DNA of 64,000 bases from Macrococcus armenti (GTDB lineage: Bacteria; Bacillota; Bacilli; Staphylococcales; Staphylococcaceae), in contig NZ_CP083608.1 in NCBI RefSeq assembly GCF_020097135.1, forward strand, positions 1,116,001-1,180,000, written 5' to 3'. The notes under the pieces are model-generated. The model ran no database searches. It was not told the DNA's origin and was given only the letters and a program-made list of their open reading frames with translations. Shown one piece after another: positions 10,327 to 17,966 of this stretch. Position numbers and translations under genes: made by a program. The number at the start of each line of letters is the position of its first letter. The first letter of the stretch is position 1.

Positions 10327-11078
10327 TCAATAACTTCAAGTACACCACTTTTATTATTAGATGGCGCAATAAAATTTGCATGATGTTTTACATTAACATC
10401 TGCATTGTTCATCGCATAGCTGTTCTTTGTTAACTGCATCATTGAAATATCATTTTCTCCATCGCCAAACACATAAAGTTCATCAGGATTAATCTGTTGC
10501 TCGTTTATTAAATATGTTAGCATCAATGCTTTATCAACCGCTCCAGTTATATCTATGCAATGCCCTCCGCTATAAACACATGTCAAACTATTGGGAATTA
10601 TCGTTCGGACACTTTCTAATTCACTTCTACGAGATGACACGGTTACTTTTAATATATCATCTTCAATTTCTTTATAATGACTTACTTTTATAAATTCAGG
10701 ATAATATGGCTGAGCAATTTCAATAAAATCCTCATCTGCATTTAACGGTACATATGCATTGTATACTGATGTAGCCACAAAGTTGTAATTATTTTTTGTG
10801 AGTGCAGAAAAAGCCAAATTAAAATCATCACGATTAATCGAAACACTATTAATAACACGTTCGTCCATCTCAAGCAGCGCACCATTTTGAGAAATATAGA
10901 TAATGTTGTCATACGATTCGAAATATTTTTTAAGCACGACGGAATGATTACTACTGGCAACGATAAAATAAATATTTAAACGAAGAAGCTTTTTATATAG
11001 TCGTGCAAACCTAAGTTCATCAAATGTATGCTGATCATTTAAAAATGTGCCATCTAAATCAACTGCGATTACTTTCAT
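10308..11078 (-). CDS. HAD-superfamily phosphatase, Cof subfamily (IIB)
   Basis: Motif I is DLDGTFLND near the N-terminus, with nucleophile D7. Motif II is IVASSNH. Motif IV is FGDGENDISMM with metal-binding Asp residues, and the conserved KALMLTYL Lys is motif III. The 256-residue length fits the Cof-type subfamily with a C2 cap that selects the substrate, usually a sugar phosphate or nucleotide-like compound. The exact substrate cannot be told. Last gene of the dynamin-rhodanese-xni-Fic-like group, 26 bp after the Fic-like gene. Ribosome site AAAGGAA. Confidence 0.85.
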   Translation of the reverse strand: MKVIAVDLDGTFLNDQHTFDELRFARLYKKLLRLNIYFIVASSNHSVVLKKYFESYDNIIYISQNGALLEMDERVINSVSINRDDFNLAFSALTKNNYNFVATSVYNAYVPLNADEDFIEIAQPYYPEFIKVSHYKEIEDDILKVTVSSRRSELESVRTIIPNSLTCVYSGGHCIDITGAVDKALMLTYLINEQQINPDELYVFGDGENDISMMQLTKNSYAMNNADVNVKHHANFIAPSNNKSGVLEVIERTLNQ

Positions 11079-11104
11079 TTCAAAATTCCTTTCACGTGAA
11101 ACAG

Positions 11105-12028
11105 TTATTTTAATGTATATCGGGTTGATTTCCCCTGACCTACTTTAATAATTTCATCGTCCTTCTGAAGCGCAACGAGTGCTCTTTCTATTGTTTTCCG
11201 ACTAATATCTGCAAGTTTAATTTCTATATCAGATCTTGCAAGTGGTTGAAACGAACGATTTAATAAATCCAGAACACGATAATAAGGTTCATAACGTTTA
11301 GTGTTAATGAGCTGCATTTGATTAAAAAATTGTTCATAGCATTCAACTAAATGACGAAGGAAAAAAATAAAAAATGAATGAAATGACGTTGAATTCGCAG
11401 TAATTGATTTATAAATATCAATATCTGAAACAATATATGCTTCTAAATTATTATATTTTAGACCGATAAAGTTATGTTTTAAGAGTAATAACGTCATCAG
11501 AAGATGCATAAATTTTATATGATGCGTTTTAAAGGGCTTAAGTTGATTCAAATCATAAATAAACTTAAATATACATTCTAATTCATTACGTAATTTTAAG
11601 TTTGAATGATACGAATCAATTATTAAACGCATTGATTTTTCAGATTCATGATCTAAAGTTCGAATAATATCTGTATTACCTGCCGTCATCTCTAAAAACA
11701 TTTTAATACATTCATCATACGTTATATCTATAAACTCATAATCACTATAAATATAAATAAGTGCATCTCTATACCCCATTAATGCTTCATCATCTGCATC
11801 AATAATCTCTCTTTTGTAATCAATCATCTGTATTACACGTGTATTTGCAAACTGTTTATTACTCAACTGCATCGTATATTTCAATGCATTTATCATCGTC
11901 ACTCGATTTATTTTTATCAATGCTTTTTGATGTGGTTCACTTATTATTTCCTGCATCCCTTTATATGTGTAAATACGTGTTAATAAGTTAACTATTATTT
12001 GCTGTTCATTATTAAATATAGACATCAT
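11105..12028 (-). CDS. Degenerate Fic-fold protein with C-terminal winged helix
   Basis: I chose the ATG pair at 12028, behind AAAGGTGGTG, over an upstream in-frame start; this gives 307 residues. Residues 80-120 (MGYRDALIYIY, then DECIKMFLEMTAGN) resemble the helices before the Fic core. Residues 163-185 (LKPFKTHHIKFMHLLMTLLLL) align with the canonical HPFxxGNGRxxR and its following helix. However, the catalytic His is Lys164, and the acidic residue, glycines and Arg are all replaced. Residues 250-307 form a winged helix (SRKTIERALVALQKDDEI). AMPylation is therefore unlikely; a DNA-binding or scaffold role is inferred. The fold call is by pattern recognition only. Confidence 0.6.
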   Translation of the reverse strand: MMSIFNNEQQIIVNLLTRIYTYKGMQEIISEPHQKALIKINRVTMINALKYTMQLSNKQFANTRVIQMIDYKREIIDADDEALMGYRDALIYIYSDYEFIDITYDECIKMFLEMTAGNTDIIRTLDHESEKSMRLIIDSYHSNLKLRNELECIFKFIYDLNQLKPFKTHHIKFMHLLMTLLLLKHNFIGLKYNNLEAYIVSDIDIYKSITANSTSFHSFFIFFLRHLVECYEQFFNQMQLINTKRYEPYYRVLDLLNRSFQPLARSDIEIKLADISRKTIERALVALQKDDEIIKVGQGKSTRYTLK

Positions 12029-12037
12029 TACACCACC

Positions 12038-12071
12038 TTTATCAGTCATTTTACCATATATGACTGATAAA
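12038..12071 (-). repeat. 12-bp inverted repeat next to the ribosome site of the Fic-like gene
   Basis: Arms TTTATCAGTCAT and ATGACTGATAAA flank a 10-base loop. The arm nearest the gene runs directly into the GGTGG ribosome site. No T-tract follows on the minus strand, so it is not an ordinary terminator of xni. It could be an operator or an mRNA hairpin that controls translation. Confidence 0.7.
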
Positions 12072-12078
12072 GTATGCA

Positions 12079-12951
12079 TTAAATTATGTTTATGAATCTG
12101 AAAACTGAGTTGAGTTCATATTCTGAACAAACATCCATTAACACATTGTTATCTACTACGTAAGACATATTTGATACTATTTCGTCAATATTTAATGGCA
12201 CTTCAGTATGGATTTCAGCGAGTTGCAGAGAGATATCGAGCGCTTTACGTGCATCATTAATTTTATTTTGCTGGCCTTTTGGTAATTCGTCGATCGATTG
12301 TAATACACCACTAACAGAATGATAATTCTGTATAAGCTTAAGTGCCGTTTTTTCACCTATACCTTTAACACCAGGGTATCCATCAGCAGTATCTCCCATA
12401 AATGCTTTTACATCAATCAGTTGAATTGGGTCAAGCTGATATTCATCTTTGAAGCGGTCTGTATCGTATTTATTATAAATATTAAAACCTTTTTTAATAA
12501 GCCAGACTTCAATATGTTCATCCAGTATTTGCAGCAAATCTCTATCACCACTTATTACGGTAATATGATAATTGTTATCCAGACTTTTCGCTAAAGTACC
12601 TATTACATCATCAGCTTCATAATGATGTACACCGATATTCAGAAAACCTAATGCTTTTGAAACACTTTGAGCCATTTCAAATTGTGGAACAAGCTCTTCC
12701 TGAGGCGCAGGTCGATGCGCTTTATAATTTTCATCAATATCATTACGGAACGTTTTAGCACCCATATCCCAACAAACGATAACGTGCTCGGCATTTGTAT
12801 CTTTAATTGCACTTAACGTATGTTTTACAAAGCCTTGAACACCATTAGTAGGAATCCCTTCTGAGTTTTTCATATAATTGCCATGCAGACTCGTTGCAAA
12901 GAAATGTCTGAATAGCAATGCCATACCATCAACAATCAATATATTTTCCAT
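12079..12951 (-). CDS. xni: 5'-3' exonuclease (PolA N-terminal-like, Xni/YpcP family)
   Basis: A 290-residue stand-alone FEN/5'-3' exonuclease. Metal-site motifs are LIVDGMALLFRHFFA, HYEADDVIGTLA, VISGDRDLLQI and VKAFMGDTADGYPGVKGIG. The last leads into the helix-hairpin-helix that grips DNA. The protein removes flaps or RNA primers during replication and repair, overlapping in role with DNA polymerase I. Two bases separate it from the rhodanese gene upstream. All expected acidic residues in the recognised motifs are kept, so it should be active. Confidence 0.88.
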   Translation of the reverse strand: MENILIVDGMALLFRHFFATSLHGNYMKNSEGIPTNGVQGFVKHTLSAIKDTNAEHVIVCWDMGAKTFRNDIDENYKAHRPAPQEELVPQFEMAQSVSKALGFLNIGVHHYEADDVIGTLAKSLDNNYHITVISGDRDLLQILDEHIEVWLIKKGFNIYNKYDTDRFKDEYQLDPIQLIDVKAFMGDTADGYPGVKGIGEKTALKLIQNYHSVSGVLQSIDELPKGQQNKINDARKALDISLQLAEIHTEVPLNIDEIVSNMSYVVDNNVLMDVCSEYELNSVFRFINII

Positions 12952-12953
12952 AC

Positions 12954-13802
12954 TTATTCTCCAGTCTCAATTTTTTCAGGATAAATGTTACACCATTCTG
13001 AAAAACTACCAGCATATAGTGCAACGTCTGCATCAAGCGATTTTAACGCTGCATATAGTGGTGTAGCAGATAATCCTGATCCGCAATAAACAATAGATTT
13101 CTTATTTAATACATCTCCAAATATGTCCTTTAATGCTGCGCCACTTTTTATAAAACCTTGTTCAAAAATTTTGGTGAACGGTATATTAATAGCACCCGGT
13201 ATATGTCCAGCAATCGGATCAATTGGTTCATATTCACCTTTGTATCTTTCGTGATTACGGGCATCAATCAAAATTTGTTTTTCTCCATTATTAATTTCAT
13301 TATGCGTCTTAAAAATCGCACAATTGTATTCGTCATTATAATTTATCGTTTCGTCAGTCATTTCATCAAATTTGACGGATGAAATATATTCGTTTATGTT
13401 AATAAATACTTTATCATCATTATTTGCAAGCGGAAATTGATTCAAATTTTCAAAACTACCGTCAATAATATAACAATTCAAATGAACGAGATGACATAAA
13501 TACAGAAATCTTGTAGCATAAAATCCGTCCTTATGATCAATCGCTATAATGTGCTTACCTTTACTTAAATTGCTGACAGAATGATAAAACAAATTTAAGT
13601 CTGGCAATGGATGCCTGCCACCACTGATTTTATTATCTCCTGTTAGTAATGGATAAATATATATACTATTTTTTATATGCGAATCTAAAAAATTTTGAAA
13701 TGTTGCACGTTCATCATCCATAATACCGCGACAATCAAAAATGATGGCTTCATCTGATGCATATAATTGATAAGCCTCATGCTCATCTATCCATATCTTC
13801 AT
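12954..13802 (-). CDS. Sulfurtransferase with two rhodanese domains
   Basis: Two rhodanese-like halves: an N-terminal non-catalytic half (residues 1-125) and a C-terminal half (about 175-282) with catalytic Cys240 in SIVYCGSGLSATP. CGSGxTA-type loops occur in 3-mercaptopyruvate and thiosulfate sulfurtransferases; here Thr of the common loop is Ser. GHIPGAINIPF is the second-domain hallmark. The donor cannot be decided. Ribosome site AAGGTGATG. Downstream of the dynamin gene by 9 bp and co-transcribed with xni. Confidence 0.85.
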   Translation of the reverse strand: MKIWIDEHEAYQLYASDEAIIFDCRGIMDDERATFQNFLDSHIKNSIYIYPLLTGDNKISGGRHPLPDLNLFYHSVSNLSKGKHIIAIDHKDGFYATRFLYLCHLVHLNCYIIDGSFENLNQFPLANNDDKVFININEYISSVKFDEMTDETINYNDEYNCAIFKTHNEINNGEKQILIDARNHERYKGEYEPIDPIAGHIPGAINIPFTKIFEQGFIKSGAALKDIFGDVLNKKSIVYCGSGLSATPLYAALKSLDADVALYAGSFSEWCNIYPEKIETGE

Positions 13803-13811
13803 CTCATCACC

Positions 13812-16800
13812 TTAACTTTCTAATATTTGTTTTATTTGAAGTACAGTGCGATCATCCAACTTAGTTTGAAGTTTGTCATCAATCTCTAAATTAATTTGAT
13901 GATTCATATTGTTAATATGTTGCTTTATAATCAATTCGCTTTCTTTTAAGTTCTTATTCATCATTAACTCAAATTGCTTTAATATTTGCTCCATTTCATT
14001 CATTGTTAGTGCATGAATTTGTGTAAAGAGCGTATCTCTTAACTTCATGTCCTTTAATTGTTTTTCTTTAATTGCAGGTAAACTGATTTTTTCAATTTCA
14101 TGCGCTATCGAACTAAATTTTATATCCTGCATCATTAATATTGGTAGTTTGAATGATACATCTTCTGTAATATTATACTTCATTAATTGTTCAGAAATTA
14201 ATGCCGTTTCAGCTTTATAATACGTTTGTGCCGCCTTATTGAGCCTTGGAACAATGAATTGGAATTCAGATATTAATTTCGTTGCAACAGCGTTTTTGTA
14301 TTGATTTTCCATTGCAGCATTCAATTGTGATGTATTAATTTCTGACTTGATAATATCATAGAGCTGTATTTTCATCTTATCCTTTAAATATGTAACTTGC
14401 TCATGAAGAAATCGTTCAAGATTCGTTGCAATGTTCGTGATAATATTCTCAGGTAATGGCTCATTTTGTAACCATTCATTATACTGATTTTGTTGTAACG
14501 CCTGCTGTTCTTTAAATGATTCATAGTTAGTTACCATACTTTCGGCATTTCGTAATAGTCTATGCGCATTCATGTTAAACTGTTTAATTTTTTGAACTCT
14601 ACTTGTAGTTGATACAAAGTGTTCTACATCAGACACAAATGCTGAGAATCTTTCATCATATTGTGTTAAAGCTGATTTGCTAGATACAGGATAAATAGCA
14701 TCATGTATGTTAAGTTGGCTTAATTCATTTTTCAAGTAATTAGTCACAAGATCAAGTTCATCATCATTTTTTCTTAAATCAACCGCGTTAATGACAAAGA
14801 AATTCTTACTTTCTTCATTCATAACTTCAATTTCATTTAAATACGTTAAAAACGCCTTATCTTTTTCAGTGTAAACATGATTATAGTAAGAAACATATAT
14901 AAGTAAATCGCTGTCAGCAATTATTTCTGTCGTTTCCATCGTATGACGACTGTTTGTACTTCCTGTACCAGGTGAATCGATGATAATTTTATTTTTAAGG
15001 AATTCATTTTCTATTCCTATCTTAATTTTATTAACAAAAGCCGCATGACTATCTTCAGCTGTGTATTTTTCAATTTCATTTTTATCGATTTCAATCGTAG
15101 ATGCATTGATAATATATGATTTATAAATTGAGTAATTATCAATTATCCCTTGAGCAAAGCTTTTGTCTTCATCACTTAAGATTTTAAGCTGACGCTTATT
15201 CTGTTTTATCCATTCCTGGATTGATTGATAATTTGGATGTGTAATTGATGTCATACTGTTTAACTTATTCAATAACACCTCTTCACTTTTAAATGTTACA
15301 TAGTGCTTATCTCCATAATATAATTCGGTTATACTCGCCGTTGTTGGATTTGGGGATGATTTTAATATTTCTTCCTTTAACATTGCATTGATTAATGCAC
15401 TTTTTCCTGCACTGAATGCCCCAAAAACGACTATTTTTGTAACATCTTCCTGTATTCTTCTGAGTTGTGCTTCTAACTTTTCTATATCAGGTTTAAAATA
15501 TGCTACGTCATTAAACATTTGTAACACTTGTGTTTCAAGTTCCACCTGCTCACCTGCACCATTATTTTTGTGTTGCGTCTTATGAGGTGTTATATTTTCA
15601 GTTTTTAAGTTTAATGTCACATATGATCTATCAATCAACTTATCTATCGACTCATCGATATGTATATAGTAATGCGTATAATTCCTAGTCGTAATTGAAG
15701 TAATTAGTTTTTCATTTTCAAAATAGTCATAAAATAAACTTGATTGATGAATGTCACTATCATTATTTATTTTAGACAAATTTATACTTTTTATGAACTT
15801 TTGAAGCCACGATTTCTGATTTTGTACAATAAACTGTTCAATATATTTCTTTAATTGTTCAGAAAATATTAATACATAGTCTTTCGTAACTTCAGGTTGT
15901 GCTTTTATATGCTTTTGTACATCATCTACTGTTACGATATAACGAATTTCATTTAATAGTGATGGCGTTTCACTATACTTTGAAAACTGATCATAAAAAT
16001 GCCTGAGTTGAAAATTAATTTGTTTATCGAGAATATCATTTAACATTACAACAACTTTCTCAGTTGTTGTATTACGCGCATTCTGCAGCTTAGCCTGTTT
16101 ACCGAATAGACCACCAACTTTATAATTTTGTGCAAATGTCTCAAGCATCTCTGCGATTTTTTCACGGAGTTCAAAAGGCATTAAGTATGCATTTGTGATG
16201 ATTTTTCTTACTTCCTCTATTATTCGTTCAGAATTGTCGTCGGCAGTAAGCAATTGAATTTGTTCATTTAATGTTTCCTGTGTTTTACTTCTTTCAGACG
16301 CATTTTCTACTTCTGATTCATCAATCTCTAATTTTGATAATAGCGCTGCTTTCTTTTCTTTAAGATATTCAGTTTGAGACGCTTCAATATAATTAATAAT
16401 TCGATCATAATAAGCATCTCTATTTTTAATATTTTCATTTATTACTTCTTTTAATGTTGAATCTAATTGTAAAAATTGATTATGTTCACATTCAAATATC
16501 GATGTGTAAATGATTTGTTCAACAGCAATACCCCATAGGTTGATATTATTTTGAATCGTTTGCTCAAATGCTTCAAACGATAGTTCATTTTCATTATGCT
16601 TGTCAATTTGATTGATGACTAATATGACCGGCACTCCAAGCTTATTCATATCTTTAATCTGATTAAAATTTTTTTCTGAATTTACATGATTGTATTCAAC
16701 TGTATAGAAAACAACATCGCTTATTAATAAGTACTTTAAAGTACTTTCCTCATGATTTTTAAATGTCGCATCAATTCCAGGCGTATCCTGAATAACAGTT

Positions 16801-17192
16801 CCTTTTTGAAATGGCAAATTATCTTTATGAATTTCAACAGATTCGATTTGAGTATTGGAAGTGTTTACTTGCTTAACGGTTTTATAATCATCAACATCCG
16901 TATACGTCTGATTTTCCATATTTATACGGATTAAAGATTTATCATCACTAATGATTTGTGCCGTATTACTCGTTGTTGGTATCGGTGAACTTGGCAGAAT
17001 TTCTTCTTTACATATTTTGTTGATTAACGAAGACTTTCCTGACGAGAAATGGCCGATAAAACTAACAATATTATATTGATAATGTACTTTCTTTATCACT
17101 TCATTTATTTGGCTGACAAGTAAATGATGATCAGACTTTTCAACTTCTTTCTTTAATTGATATAACATTTTAATCGTTTCAGTATTTTTCAT
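13812..17192 (-). CDS. Tandem dynamin-like GTPase (DynA type)
   Basis: About 1126 residues with two dynamin GTPase modules fused in one chain, as in Bacillus DynA, which acts in membrane fusion and membrane protection. Walker A loops are GHFSSGKSS at residues 47-55 and GAFSAGKSA near residue 590. The switch regions contain DTPGIDATF and DSPGTGSTN, and the G4 motifs VINQIDKHN and VINAVDLRK. Long helical, coiled-coil-like stretches follow each GTPase. I prefer the ATG at 17192 (MKNTETIKML) to the upstream start, since the extra residues look like untranslated promoter DNA. It is transcribed away from the ba3 oxidase operon. Confidence 0.85.
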   Translation of the reverse strand: MKNTETIKMLYQLKKEVEKSDHHLLVSQINEVIKKVHYQYNIVSFIGHFSSGKSSLINKICKEEILPSSPIPTTSNTAQIISDDKSLIRINMENQTYTDVDDYKTVKQVNTSNTQIESVEIHKDNLPFQKGTVIQDTPGIDATFKNHEESTLKYLLISDVVFYTVEYNHVNSEKNFNQIKDMNKLGVPVILVINQIDKHNENELSFEAFEQTIQNNINLWGIAVEQIIYTSIFECEHNQFLQLDSTLKEVINENIKNRDAYYDRIINYIEASQTEYLKEKKAALLSKLEIDESEVENASERSKTQETLNEQIQLLTADDNSERIIEEVRKIITNAYLMPFELREKIAEMLETFAQNYKVGGLFGKQAKLQNARNTTTEKVVVMLNDILDKQINFQLRHFYDQFSKYSETPSLLNEIRYIVTVDDVQKHIKAQPEVTKDYVLIFSEQLKKYIEQFIVQNQKSWLQKFIKSINLSKINNDSDIHQSSLFYDYFENEKLITSITTRNYTHYYIHIDESIDKLIDRSYVTLNLKTENITPHKTQHKNNGAGEQVELETQVLQMFNDVAYFKPDIEKLEAQLRRIQEDVTKIVVFGAFSAGKSALINAMLKEEILKSSPNPTTASITELYYGDKHYVTFKSEEVLLNKLNSMTSITHPNYQSIQEWIKQNKRQLKILSDEDKSFAQGIIDNYSIYKSYIINASTIEIDKNEIEKYTAEDSHAAFVNKIKIGIENEFLKNKIIIDSPGTGSTNSRHTMETTEIIADSDLLIYVSYYNHVYTEKDKAFLTYLNEIEVMNEESKNFFVINAVDLRKNDDELDLVTNYLKNELSQLNIHDAIYPVSSKSALTQYDERFSAFVSDVEHFVSTTSRVQKIKQFNMNAHRLLRNAESMVTNYESFKEQQALQQNQYNEWLQNEPLPENIITNIATNLERFLHEQVTYLKDKMKIQLYDIIKSEINTSQLNAAMENQYKNAVATKLISEFQFIVPRLNKAAQTYYKAETALISEQLMKYNITEDVSFKLPILMMQDIKFSSIAHEIEKISLPAIKEKQLKDMKLRDTLFTQIHALTMNEMEQILKQFELMMNKNLKESELIIKQHINNMNHQINLEIDDKLQTKLDDRTVLQIKQILES

Positions 17193-17246
17193 TTCATACC
17201 CCACACTAAAATTTATTTGTGAAAAAAATAACGAAATCTCAAAAAG

Positions 17247-17262
17247 TGTGATAAATATCACA
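17247..17262. promoter_or_regulatory. CRP/FNR-type palindrome upstream of the ba3 oxidase operon
   Basis: TGTGATAAATATCACA has 7-bp perfect arms and fits TGTGA-N6-TCACA, the site class used by Bacillus Fnr and staphylococcal ArcR. A TATAAA-like -10 at 17287-17292 lacks a good -35, and the palindrome centre falls roughly 39-45 bp before the predicted start, suitable for a class II activator. The divergent dynamin ATG is 54 bp away on the other side. Confidence 0.6.
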
Positions 17263-17324
17263 TTAATATATGTAACACTCTATTATTATAAAGAAAGAAA
17301 AGTTAATAAGAAAGGGTGTTCGAT

Positions 17325-17477
17325 ATGAAGGACGATAAAAATTTAAATCAAGCCAATGATCATTCAGATCATAAAGATTTAGATTTACGTGGCACAATGG
17401 CATCTGTACTTACATTAGGTGCAATTTTTGTGATTACATGGTTTGCAATTTTCATATTATTTATTGAACGAATTTAG
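17325..17477 (+). CDS. Small subunit of ba3-type oxidase (subunit IIa/CbaD-like), 50 residues
   Basis: A 50-codon ORF behind AAAGGGTG. Its N-terminus is polar and His/Asp-rich (NDHSDHKDLDLRG). One transmembrane helix follows (about residues 25-46). It ends 12 bases before the subunit II start, and the ribosome site of subunit II overlaps its TAG. Position, size and single helix match the extra small subunit of ba3-type oxidases in Thermus and bacilli, which substitutes for a missing helix of subunit II. Easily missed in annotation because of its size. Confidence 0.75.
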   Translation: MKDDKNLNQANDHSDHKDLDLRGTMASVLTLGAIFVITWFAIFILFIERI

Positions 17478-17489
17478 GAGGGGAAAACA

Positions 17490-17966
17490 TTGCATAAGTT
17501 AGAGAAAATTTGGCTTGGACTAGGTATAGGTTCATTAGTGCTGTTTCTAGGTATTATATTTGTTTCTGCGTTACATAATGGACATGAGCCTATTGCAAGT
17601 GGACGTGAATTCATCGCACCAGAACTCATCGATAAAGATGAAGTATTCAGTAAGCCAGGTTTACATAAAGTTGAAGGAAAAGAATGGGATTATGAATTAG
17701 TATTTGTAGTTTCTGCATTCAACTACAACCCTGGTAAAGTTGAAATTCCAAAAGGTTCAAAAGTAAAAATTATCGCAACAAGTCGTGACGTAGTTCACGG
17801 ATTTGAAATTGCACATACAAACGTAAATATGATGATTGAACCAGGTCATATTTCTACATTTGTGAAGACGTTTGATAAAAAAGGTGAATATTTATTATTA
17901 TGTAATGAATATTGTGGTATGGGACACGCTGATATGAAGTCAAACATTAAGGTGGTTGATAAATAA
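17490..17966 (+). CDS. cbaB: ba3-type cytochrome c oxidase subunit II (CuA)
   Basis: The 158-residue subunit has one N-terminal membrane helix (about 10-28) and an outside cupredoxin domain. CuA ligands are all visible: H103, then C138, C142, H146 and M149 in LLLCNEYCGMGHADM. This domain receives electrons from cytochrome c. Short length and a single helix are typical of the ba3 (B-type) family. The start codon is TTG, behind GGAGGGG. Its TAA overlaps the ATG of subunit I by one base. Confidence 0.92.
   Translation: MHKLEKIWLGLGIGSLVLFLGIIFVSALHNGHEPIASGREFIAPELIDKDEVFSKPGLHKVEGKEWDYELVFVVSAFNYNPGKVEIPKGSKVKIIATSRDVVHGFEIAHTNVNMMIEPGHISTFVKTFDKKGEYLLLCNEYCGMGHADMKSNIKVVDK

Noticed and set aside
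17208-17225. Rex operator near the ba3 operon
   Set aside because: Only a half site (TTGTGA) is seen; the matching right half is missing.
17193-17261. N-terminal extension of the dynamin protein
   Set aside because: It would translate the palindrome and promoter region; the ATG at 17192 fits family length and gives a normal start.
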